DNA of 48,171 nt from Bacillota bacterium (GTDB taxonomy: Bacteria; Bacillota; Clostridia; Lachnospirales; Lachnospiraceae). How positions within the stretch are numbered: position 1 is the first letter of the stretch; each line of letters opens with the position of its first letter. Of this stretch, positions 17,500-24,143 are shown in pieces. Made by a program: the position numbers and the translations under genes. The stretch spans positions 1 through 48,171 of the forward strand of contig JAEWPQ010000087.1 in the NCBI GenBank assembly GCA_023460575.1. Direction: 5' to 3'. The notes under the pieces are model-generated. The model made no database searches and was not told the origin of the DNA. It saw nothing but the letters and a program-made list of their open reading frames with translations.

Positions 17500-18204
17500 T
17501 TACTGACTTATAATTACATTAAGTTCTTCCTGAGACTCATGCACCACAGCAGAATGTTCATCAGAATAACAAAGATGCAGAAGATTATCAATTTTAGTAG
17601 TTAAAACAATAAAACTGCTTTCATCGGTATAGAATTCAGACACATTACGATCAATAAAGCTTAAATTAACCGTCTCATTTGGATTGATAGTCCTTTCATC
17701 ATAAAAACTGCTTTCATCCGGATTATAAAGGTACAAAGCTGTCACCTTATCATTAGTAACTATATTACAAAGATTTTTAATTATTATAGGTTTATTGCAT
17801 ATATTTTTAATGCTTACAGTAACAATTTTACTATTTCCAACTTTCACATCTGTAAGCCACGCTAACAGGAACGTTACTCCATCATTTACATCATTGATAA
17901 TTTCTCCATTACAATCCGCTATACGTCCATCTGGTATTAATGTATTTCTCTGGAGTACTCCTGTTTCATTAAAATAATGATCTTTCCCTTCCACATTTAC
18001 AATACCTACCTGCATATACCCATTTGCATCAAAATGGTAATGTTCACCAGTTCCAGGATCTTTAAACCAATCATCTTTTACTACAGTACCATCATTGTGT
18101 ACATATTGCCAACCAGTAGAATCCTGCTTCCATTCATCCGCATAACTCACGGTCGAACCCATAATAGAAAAAAACAAAGATACAATAACGATAAACTTTT
18201 TCAT
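17500..18204 (-). CDS. Secreted protein with cell-wall-binding repeats, copy 2
   Basis: A 234-residue paralogue of the protein at 4828-5529. It has the same signal peptide type (MKKFIVIVSLFFSIMGSTVSYA). The repeats are the same (GWQYVHNDGTVVKDDWF, GEHYHFDANGYMQVG, GKDHYFNETGVLQ), as is the beta-rich C-terminal domain (IPDGRIADCNGEIINDVNDG). It differs most in the last 40 residues (LTTKIDNLLHLCYSDEHSAV). Both genes share promoter spacing and leader sequence, so the whole unit was duplicated. Two extra cysteines appear in this copy (ADCNGE, KNICNKP). Function is probably surface binding; nothing points to an enzyme. Confidence 0.8.
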   Translation of the reverse strand: MKKFIVIVSLFFSIMGSTVSYADEWKQDSTGWQYVHNDGTVVKDDWFKDPGTGEHYHFDANGYMQVGIVNVEGKDHYFNETGVLQRNTLIPDGRIADCNGEIINDVNDGVTFLLAWLTDVKVGNSKIVTVSIKNICNKPIIIKNLCNIVTNDKVTALYLYNPDESSFYDERTINPNETVNLSFIDRNVSEFYTDESSFIVLTTKIDNLLHLCYSDEHSAVVHESQEELNVIISQ

Positions 18205-18236
18205 ACATATTCCCCCAATTTCTTATTAATACTATG

Positions 18237-18265
18237 ATTATATAATACAAAATAATAAACTACAA
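18237..18265 (-). promoter_or_regulatory. Promoter of cell-wall-binding protein copy 2
   Basis: TTGTAG (18260-18265), 17 bases, then TATAAT (18237-18242) on the minus strand. It is the counterpart of the copy 1 promoter. Confidence 0.7.
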
Positions 18266-18377
18266 TTGAAATTAGTGTAGATCCTTTCTTCCATGTACGA
18301 CGTCATCTCATTCACGATAAAATACATAGGCATAATTCCGTTTTGTGCCTAAAAACAGAAAGGCCTAAGGTAGCAAA

Positions 18378-18420
18378 AAATCAGGGTGAAATCAATGCAT
18401 AAGGATTTCAACCCTGATTT
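18378..18420 (-). terminator. Terminator at the end of the immunity transcript
   Basis: AAATCAGGGTGAAATC pairs with GATTTCAACCCTGATTT with one bulged A. On the minus strand a run of six T follows. It lies beyond the broken lipoprotein gene and is the first good stop for leftward transcription from the lanthipeptide immunity genes. TTTTA on the other side may allow some bidirectional use. Confidence 0.75.
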
Positions 18421-18488
18421 TATCCGAAAAAGGAAATTATTTACCTATTGAATTATTAGTATATTCCTCCATATTATAAAGTGCAATT

Positions 18489-18711
18489 TTAGACTCTCCA
18501 TCTTTTATGTACGTTACCGTTACAGTCAGGCAAAAACTGTTTATCAAAAACAATATCATCCAGATCCATAAATTGTGTAAAGATATAAACTATCTTTTTT
18601 TCTTTATTAAAAACCAAAGCATACTCATACCACTTTTTTATTTTGCGAACATGCGGAAATAAAGGTGATACACAATATAATCAATAAAAGAAATGCAGCT
18701 CTTTTTTTCAT
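18489..18711 (-). pseudogene. Small lipoprotein with a frameshift in an A-run
   Basis: The minus strand encodes MKKRAAFLLLIILCITFIS followed by the lipobox ISAC, then SQNKKVV and a stop at 18625. Directly after a run of six A (18634-18639) the other frame carries on as a sensible protein (WYEYALVFNKEKKIVYIF, then DLDDIVFDKQFLPDC) and stops at 18489. Removing one A restores a lipoprotein of about 73 residues. It lies 16 bases after the NukH-like gene on the same strand and could be a further, lost immunity component. It may be a true mutation, a slippery phase-variable tract or a sequencing error. Confidence 0.65.
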
Positions 18712-18727
18712 AGCTAGCCAGTTCTTC

Positions 18728-19024
18728 TTATTGCTGAAAGTTTAGTAAAAACGCCAAAGCAATGAAACCAGCCACCATCAGTACCCATAAAATGCTGATT
18801 GTCATAGCAATAATATTTACAGCACTCCGGCTTTTGCTGTTTCGTACACAAACAATAGAAAGACATAGTCCTAAAAGTACAAAGACCATATTTGCTGCCG
18901 ACCAGATACCTTGTATCCCGTCTGGTAAAGTGAACTTGAATAAAATCGGGATAAAGGTTGCTAATGGTAAAACACTGATAATTAATGCAGCAATACTTAA
19001 TTTTTGAAATTTTTTCTTTTCCAT
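18728..19024 (-). CDS. Small three-helix membrane protein, NukH/RumH-like immunity candidate
   Basis: A 98-residue protein with a charged N-terminus and three membrane segments at about residues 8-30 (IAALIISVLPLATF), 41-60 (AANMVFVLLGLCLSIVCV) and 68-94 (VNIIAMTISILWVLMVAG). It follows lanG by five bases at the end of the immunity operon. Size, topology and position match LanH proteins such as NukH, which help LanFEG protect producers of lacticin 481-group peptides. That function is inferred from these features, since sequence similarity could not be tested. A small unrelated DUF membrane protein remains possible. Confidence 0.7.
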   Translation of the reverse strand: MEKKKFQKLSIAALIISVLPLATFIPILFKFTLPDGIQGIWSAANMVFVLLGLCLSIVCVRNSKSRSAVNIIAMTISILWVLMVAGFIALAFLLNFQQ

Positions 19025-19029
19025 AATAA

Positions 19030-19794
19030 TTACCTCATTTCTTTCTTTCCAAATTGTAAGACGGCCAGTGTCAGAGCCAATCCAAAGACAAGTGCTGCAC
19101 AGGGCAGGAACGGGAACAATGAAAGCGCCGCACCGGAATCTGCTGCGGTATAATCATGCAGCGAACATGAAACCAAATAGCCGCTGTAGCAATACGGATA
19201 GATAACCCAAATCGGCGTATTGGCAAACAGAACACCAGGAATGACAAGGAACATGTTTAACCCCACAGATAACAGCGGTCTTTCAAACAGAACTGTAATT
19301 GCCCACATCACCGCTACACAGGGCAGCATGGTAAGGAACAGACCGACACACCATTTCAACAGGTAAAGCACCGGCATCGTCTCTGTTATTCCCATCATAC
19401 TGGTGGCAATCATACCGGCGATGATGAATACTATGAGGAACACAACCATTTCCAGAAAAAGATAAAACATAAGTATACAGAATTTTGCCAGCGATAACCG
19501 ATACCTGCTTACCGGTAGTGCCAGCATTTTCAGTATGCCGTTATTCTGTATTTCCCTGCCGGCGATCATCACGCAGACCACGATCATGGAGAATGGCAGC
19601 AGATAATAAGCATAGACAAGTGCACTTTGAATAAACATAGCGCGCCACGCGTTGGTATATTCCGGCGAAAAATAACTGCTCAAATTGGCAATTCCTGATA
19701 CCACTACCAACAATGGAGCTATAAAAATCAAGGGTACAATTTTGGAACGTTTCACTTTTGTCAACTCAATTTTGAGTAATTCATAAAAATTCAT
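19030..19794 (-). CDS. lanG: Lantibiotic immunity ABC transporter permease LanG
   Basis: A 254-residue membrane protein of the MutG/SpaG type with six hydrophobic segments (VPLIFIAPLLVVVSGIANL near residues 20-38; others near 55-75, 105-130, 145-170, 175-200 and 225-245). The N-terminus MNFYELLKIELTKVKRSK is the usual amphipathic start of these permeases. It pairs with the LanE permease and the LanF ATPase to expel the mature lantibiotic from the producer's membrane. It starts 12 bases after lanE with GAGGTCGT nearby. Confidence 0.88.
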   Translation of the reverse strand: MNFYELLKIELTKVKRSKIVPLIFIAPLLVVVSGIANLSSYFSPEYTNAWRAMFIQSALVYAYYLLPFSMIVVCVMIAGREIQNNGILKMLALPVSRYRLSLAKFCILMFYLFLEMVVFLIVFIIAGMIATSMMGITETMPVLYLLKWCVGLFLTMLPCVAVMWAITVLFERPLLSVGLNMFLVIPGVLFANTPIWVIYPYCYSGYLVSCSLHDYTAADSGAALSLFPFLPCAALVFGLALTLAVLQFGKKEMR

Positions 19795-19806
19795 TTTACG
19801 ACCTCC

Positions 19807-20532
19807 TTACTCATAATGCAGGTTCTTGGACATCCATAATCCCGCACCCAGGAGAAGGACGGTTTCGGCCACAGATATAATTGCTACGAACCTGTCAGGC
19901 TGTGCACTCATGGCAACCGCCGGCTTCAACATAACGATAAAAGGATGCACCAGAAGCAGCCGGGCATTGGATGTTGCCAAAGCCATGCCGCTCAAAAATC
20001 CGGCTACCCCAATGCCAAGGGGAACCCATATATTTTCGAAGCGGGAGGAAACCAACAACATAAAAGACAACATCGGCATAGAGGTAAGAAACGAATACCC
20101 GGCAAAGTTAACCAGTGTCCCAAACTCAAACGAGCCCTGGGGCAGGTCTGCTATACCGATTTGCATAAGAGCCAGATTTTGCAGAACGACGGCCGTAAAC
20201 AACATCACAGTCAAAATAAGGAATTTACAAAAATACATGGCCGGAACACTGGCAGGAAGCATATAGATTTTCTTGACGGCATTTCCCTTAAACTCCATGT
20301 TGTAGATCATACAGGCAGCAACCACAATGCCAAACATATTCAGTACCATTATCATCCCATATAACTGCGTAAGCAAAACATCCATCGGAGGAAGCGAAAG
20401 AGCCAACAGCGTATCCTTCCGTACAAGGAAGTTGACAAACGCATAGGCAGCTCCCAAAATCCCGACTGCCAGTAACAGGGGAATAATGCCGGTTCGTTTT
20501 TCTTTCTGCAGTTCAATCATAAGCGTTTTCAT
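19807..20532 (-). CDS. lanE: Lantibiotic immunity ABC transporter permease LanE
   Basis: A 241-residue permease of the MutE/SpaE/EpiE type with about six membrane segments. It begins MKTLMIELQKEKRTGIIPLL, with the family's ELxKEKRT motif, and contains a second conserved stretch at CMIYNMEFKGNAVKKIYMLP near residues 75-95. Its start overlaps the lanF stop by four bases (ATGA), so translation is coupled. It works with LanF and LanG in self-protection. Confidence 0.88.
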   Translation of the reverse strand: MKTLMIELQKEKRTGIIPLLLAVGILGAAYAFVNFLVRKDTLLALSLPPMDVLLTQLYGMIMVLNMFGIVVAACMIYNMEFKGNAVKKIYMLPASVPAMYFCKFLILTVMLFTAVVLQNLALMQIGIADLPQGSFEFGTLVNFAGYSFLTSMPMLSFMLLVSSRFENIWVPLGIGVAGFLSGMALATSNARLLLVHPFIVMLKPAVAMSAQPDRFVAIISVAETVLLLGAGLWMSKNLHYE

Positions 20533-21293
20533 AGCTTAGCCCTCTGCTTTCTGTCCGCATTGTCCTTTTCTATCATGGAAAGGAACATATCCTCCAGATT
20601 ATCCGCAGCAAATCCTGCCTGTAACGCGCTCCGCCGCAGTTCAGCCATACTTCCTTCAAACAGCAGATTCCCATGGTTAAGGATGCCGATGTCGTCCGCC
20701 ATCAATTCAATTTCCGAAAGCATATGGGATGAAATCAATATTGTGCAGTGGTAGAGATTGGGCAGCGATTTCACCAGATTTCGGATTTCATGGATGCCCG
20801 ATGGATCAAGTCCATTAGTCGGTTCATCCAGTATAAGAATGGGGGGTCTGCCAATCAGCGCACCAGCGAGTCCCAAACGCTGTTTCATGCCCAGTGAATA
20901 TTTCTTTGCCAGCCGGCTGCCAAATTCTGAAAGGCCCACCAGCTCCAGTGCATCTTCCACCGTTTCTTCCGGCAAACCTAAAATCCTTCGTATGATATCA
21001 AGGTTCTCACGCCCTGTCAGATTTGCATAATACGAAGGGGATTCAATAAAAGAACCAATTTCTTTGAGGATTGCCAGCCGGTCACCAGGAAAGTGTTTCC
21101 CGTCAATAGTAAAACTCCCTTTTGTGGAAGCGGTAAGCCCTAACAGCATTTTCATAGTGGTGGACTTTCCTGCTCCATTCGGACCCAGGAAACCATAAAT
21201 ACTGCCTTTCCGAATGTGAAGGGATACGTTGTTGACAGAAGTGAAGTCTTTATATTTTTTCGTCAACTGGTCTGTTGTGATAATGTAATCCAT
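20529..21293 (-). CDS. lanF: Lantibiotic immunity ABC transporter ATPase LanF
   Basis: A 254-residue ABC ATPase. The start at 21293 (MDYIITTDQLTKKY) has AAAGGAGAT upstream. Walker A is GPNGAGKST near residue 38, the signature is YSLGMKQRL near 134, Walker B is ILILDEPTNGLDP near 152, and the switch histidine lies in LISSHMLSE. The Q-loop position carries glutamate (SFIESPSYYANLTGREN) rather than glutamine. This E-loop is characteristic of LanF immunity ATPases and separates it from ordinary exporters. It is the first gene of the leftward immunity operon, divergent from lanRK. Confidence 0.93.
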   Translation of the reverse strand: MDYIITTDQLTKKYKDFTSVNNVSLHIRKGSIYGFLGPNGAGKSTTMKMLLGLTASTKGSFTIDGKHFPGDRLAILKEIGSFIESPSYYANLTGRENLDIIRRILGLPEETVEDALELVGLSEFGSRLAKKYSLGMKQRLGLAGALIGRPPILILDEPTNGLDPSGIHEIRNLVKSLPNLYHCTILISSHMLSEIELMADDIGILNHGNLLFEGSMAELRRSALQAGFAADNLEDMFLSMIEKDNADRKQRAKL

Positions 21294-21410
21294 AGGAACA
21301 TCTCCTTTCGATGTTTTTATGATACAACGCCAACCTGACATCTACATTCCCGTCTCCTTACTTTTACATTACTTTTTGGAAAGAGTATACGCAACCCCTG
21401 CCTGCTATGT

Positions 21411-21416
21411 TATAAT
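21411..21416 (+). promoter_or_regulatory. -10 box of lanRK
   Basis: TATAAT lies 21 bases before the lanR start (21438) with GGAGG between. No good -35 is present at 16-18 bases, so an activator, perhaps LanR itself, may be needed. The 145-base gap between lanF and lanR holds the divergent control region. Confidence 0.55.
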
Positions 21417-21437
21417 GGCCTCATCGGAGGGTACACT

Positions 21438-22139
21438 ATGGACAATTTATTTTTACAAAATAAAAAGCTTCTGCTTGTTGATGATGAGCCGGACCTGCTT
21501 AAAATGGTAACTGCCATTCTTAGGGATAATGGCTTTGAAAATATCACTACCGCTTCTACGGTCGCAGAAGGCGTTGCCGCTGCCCAAGAGGAAACACCTG
21601 ACCTGGCAGTACTGGATGTCATGCTGCCGGATGGAGATGGATTTTCCTTAATGCAGCAACTGCGTTTATTTACCAACGTGCCGGTCATTTTTCTTACGGC
21701 AAAGGACGAGGCAGCGGATAAACTGGCTGGGCTGGGCCTCGGCGCGGACGATTATATTGCTAAACCATTTCTACCTCAGGAATTGCTGCTACGCATTTAT
21801 GCGGTTTTGCGCCGCTGCTATAAGGAAGACGAACGGCTGATACAGTTGGCTGGATGCACCATTGACTTCAGCCGGGCTGAAATTCACAAAACAGGTGAGA
21901 TCCTCCCGCTGACTGCAAAGGAATTTACCTTATTAGAGGTTCTCGCAAGAAATGACGGAAAAATCGTCACGTTAGACTCACTGTGCGAAGCCCTTTGGGG
22001 TGAAAATCCATTTGGATATGAAAACAGCCTGAATGCACATGTGCGGCGCATTCGGGAAAAGATTGAAGCAGACCCGTCAAAGCCGGTTTCCCTTATTACA
22101 ATAAAAGGATTAGGCTATAAACTTAATACAAGGAAGTGA
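21438..22139 (+). CDS. lanR: Response regulator, OmpR family (LanR/SpaR type)
   Basis: A 233-residue two-domain regulator. The receiver domain (residues 8-120) shows LLVDDEPDLLK with the acidic pair, the phosphorylated aspartate in LAVLDVMLPDGDG near residue 56, and the lysine in DYIAKPF near residue 105. The C-terminal winged helix (residues 140-230) has LTAKEFTLLEVLARNDG and the recognition-helix region NSLNAHVRRIREKI. The kinase gene follows after four bases. It probably controls the immunity and precursor promoters in response to peptide or another envelope signal. Confidence 0.93.
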   Translation: MDNLFLQNKKLLLVDDEPDLLKMVTAILRDNGFENITTASTVAEGVAAAQEETPDLAVLDVMLPDGDGFSLMQQLRLFTNVPVIFLTAKDEAADKLAGLGLGADDYIAKPFLPQELLLRIYAVLRRCYKEDERLIQLAGCTIDFSRAEIHKTGEILPLTAKEFTLLEVLARNDGKIVTLDSLCEALWGENPFGYENSLNAHVRRIREKIEADPSKPVSLITIKGLGYKLNTRK

Positions 22140-22143
22140 AGCC

Positions 22144-23514
22144 ATGAAATCATTTGTGAGATATATCCTAAAATACATGATCTCCTTTGCAGCCGTTATC
22201 CTGGTACTCCTCTTAATCAATGTGATAGCTTTTTGTCTTACTTTTGGCCGCGCATTGACAAAAGATTATGGGGACACTTCCCCTCAAAATTTACTTGAAG
22301 AAACTGCGGCGGCCTGCTCAGCAGATGGAATATCCGAAAAAGCTGCCCAAAAGCTGAAGCACAATCAAATATGGGCTGTATTCCTGGATCAGGAAGGCAG
22401 ATGTGTATGGTCAGCAAATGCACCGGAGGATCTTCCAGTATCCTATACCATTCAGGACGTTGCCCTGTTTTCAAAGGGTTATCTTAACGATTTCCCTGTA
22501 TTTGTCCGAAACACGGAAGACGGGCTGTTAATATTAGGTTATCCAAAAGACAGCTATACAAAAATTATCGGTAATTATTTTTCGTTACAGGCAATCCAGC
22601 TTCTGCCGTTTTATGTTACGGCTATACTGGTGATAGACTGTCTGATTTTATTTGCTGCCTATTATCTGTCCAAACGGAAGATTGTTAAGAACACGGAGCC
22701 AATCATTTCCTCCTTAAAGACACTTTCTGACGGCATACCGGTTTCTCTGTCCATTAGCGGAGAATTGTCAGAGTTAGCCGACAGCGTAAACAAATCTTCC
22801 CGGGTACTCAGCAGACAAAACCAGGCGCGGGCCAACTGGATCAGCGGCGTCTCCCATGACATCCGAACACCGCTTTCGATAATAATGGGATATGCGGATC
22901 GCATTATGCATGATGAAACTTCAAGCAGAAAAGTCAAAGAACAGGCAGAAATCGTGAAGATGCAAAGCATTAAAATCAAAGATCTTGTGCAGGACTTAAA
23001 TCTGGTGTCCAGACTGGAATACGACATGCAGCCAATTAACAAATCCCATGTACGCATTCGTTCATTGATGCGCTCGTATCTGGCAGAACTGCTGAATACC
23101 GGTTTATCAGACGCCTATTCCATAGAACTAAACATTGCACCTGCTGCTGAAACACTCACATTTGAGTGTGACGCCCGGCTGATCTCACGGGCAATCGCTA
23201 ATTTAGTACAGAACAGCATTCGTCATAACCCAAAAGGGTGCACCATCACCCTCCTTTTGGAGGATAGGGAAACCTCTTTTTCTATTACTGTTGCAGATAA
23301 TGGTACAGGGCTGTCAGCTGAAAAGCTAAAGGAACTGGAAGAAAAACCGCACTACATGGAAAGTACTGATGAACGGTTAGACTTGCGGCATGGTCTGGGA
23401 CTTATACTTGTCCGGCAGATCGTGGAAGCTCATGGCGGTGCGATAAAAATAGAAAGTAAAGTCCTGCAAGGATATAAGACAGTTTTAACATTTCCAAAAA
23501 AACAAGAAGTTTGA
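22144..23514 (+). CDS. lanK: Sensor histidine kinase (LanK type)
   Basis: A 456-residue membrane kinase. Two membrane segments (residues about 12-35 and 150-175) enclose an extracytoplasmic sensor of roughly 115 residues. The H-box is SGVSHDIRTPLSIIMGYADR near residue 237, with phosphorylated histidine. The N-box is NLVQNSIRHNP, G1 is VADNGTGLS, and G2 is HGLGLILVRQIVEAHGG. It pairs with the preceding regulator. The sensor size matches the SpaK/RumK class of lantibiotic kinases; the ligand is not readable from sequence. Confidence 0.92.
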   Translation: MKSFVRYILKYMISFAAVILVLLLINVIAFCLTFGRALTKDYGDTSPQNLLEETAAACSADGISEKAAQKLKHNQIWAVFLDQEGRCVWSANAPEDLPVSYTIQDVALFSKGYLNDFPVFVRNTEDGLLILGYPKDSYTKIIGNYFSLQAIQLLPFYVTAILVIDCLILFAAYYLSKRKIVKNTEPIISSLKTLSDGIPVSLSISGELSELADSVNKSSRVLSRQNQARANWISGVSHDIRTPLSIIMGYADRIMHDETSSRKVKEQAEIVKMQSIKIKDLVQDLNLVSRLEYDMQPINKSHVRIRSLMRSYLAELLNTGLSDAYSIELNIAPAAETLTFECDARLISRAIANLVQNSIRHNPKGCTITLLLEDRETSFSITVADNGTGLSAEKLKELEEKPHYMESTDERLDLRHGLGLILVRQIVEAHGGAIKIESKVLQGYKTVLTFPKKQEV

Positions 23515-23522
23515 AGCAATGG

Positions 23523-23558
23523 GCGTTGATTCATTTTTAGTGAATTAACGCTTTTTTT
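23523..23558 (+). terminator. Terminator after lanK
   Basis: GCGTTGATTCA pairs with TGAATTAACGC (one mismatch) across a seven-base loop and is followed by seven T. It separates lanRK from the precursor genes, so the latter must have their own promoter in 23560-23690. A tiny frame (ATG TTC CTG TAA) behind AAAGGAGG at 23614 lies in that stretch. Confidence 0.88.
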
Positions 23559-23697
23559 GTATCTTACTATCAGAAAACGAGGAAAACTTACATGGTAAAG
23601 GAGGAATAATTACATGTTCCTGTAAAATCGTCAAACAAGTGATATTATATAACCATAATCTTATTTGGGATACATCAAAGGAGAAAGGAGAATTAAT

Positions 23698-23844
23698 ATG
23701 AGAAATGATATTCTTGAATTAACAAATCCAATGGAAGAAAAAGAACTGGAACAGATTTTGGGTGGTGGCGATGGTGTTATTAAAACAATCAGCCACGAAT
23801 GTGCAATGAATACATGGCAGTTTATTTTTACATGCTGTTCATAA
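23698..23844 (+). CDS. lanA1: Lanthipeptide precursor, lacticin 481/ruminococcin A group, copy 1
   Basis: A 48-residue prepeptide. The leader (MRNDILELTNPMEEKELEQI, then LGG) is that of ruminococcin A-type precursors, with the double-glycine cut site after residue 23. The predicted core has 25 residues: GDGVIKTISHECAMNTWQFI followed by FTCCS. By analogy with lacticin 481, expected rings join Thr7 to Cys12, Ser9 to Cys23 and Thr16 to Cys24, with a dehydrated Thr22. The ring-A glutamate (HEC) tied to lipid II binding is kept. Two positions differ from the group as I remember it: Asp2, and Ala13 in place of Asn. GAAAGGAG precedes the start. Confidence 0.95.
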   Translation: MRNDILELTNPMEEKELEQILGGGDGVIKTISHECAMNTWQFIFTCCS

Positions 23845-23862
23845 TTTAAGGAGGAAAAAAAA

Positions 23863-24009
23863 ATGAGAAATGATATTCTTGAATTAACAAATCCGATGGA
23901 AGAAAAAGAACTGGAACAGATTTTAGGCGGTGGCGATGGCGTGATCAAAACGATCAGCCATGAATGTGCAATGAATACATGGCAGTTTATTTTTACATGC
24001 TGCTCATAA
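23863..24009 (+). CDS. lanA2: Lanthipeptide precursor, copy 2 (identical peptide)
   Basis: It encodes exactly the same 48 residues as copy 1, but nine of the 48 sense codons differ, all silently (for example CCA/CCG at Pro11, CAC/CAT at the core histidine, TGT/TGC at the last cysteine). It begins 18 bases after copy 1 behind AAGGAGG. The silent divergence shows that the duplication is not brand new and that the peptide is under strong constraint. Ruminococcin A clusters carry three such genes; here there are two. Confidence 0.95.
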   Translation: MRNDILELTNPMEEKELEQILGGGDGVIKTISHECAMNTWQFIFTCCS

Positions 24010-24048
24010 TACTATAAAACATATAATGTTCTCAAATAGGATTTATGA

Positions 24049-24087
24049 ATAGGCCGCTTAGAAAAATATTTAATCTAAGCGGCCTAT
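24049..24087 (+). promoter_or_regulatory. Strong stem-loop between precursor genes and lanM
   Basis: ATAGGCCGCTTAGA and its exact complement form a perfect 14-base stem with an 11-base loop. No T-run follows, so it is more likely to be an RNA-stabilising or partial read-through element. It would keep precursor transcripts in excess over lanM and lanT, as is usual in lantibiotic operons. Confidence 0.75.
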
Positions 24088-24143
24088 GTAATAAATAAAG
24101 TATTTTGAGAGAGAAGTCAGAGCGGATACTACGGAGGGATCAT

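Noticed and set aside
19826..20364. Two long plus-strand frames opposite lanE
   Set aside because: Antisense shadows of a membrane protein gene with complete motifs; composition (many Lys, His, Asn) is that of reversed hydrophobic codons.
23661..23948. A minus-strand frame of 95 residues with an internal repeat
   Set aside because: It is exactly antisense to the two precursor genes; its repeat is only the precursor duplication seen in reverse.
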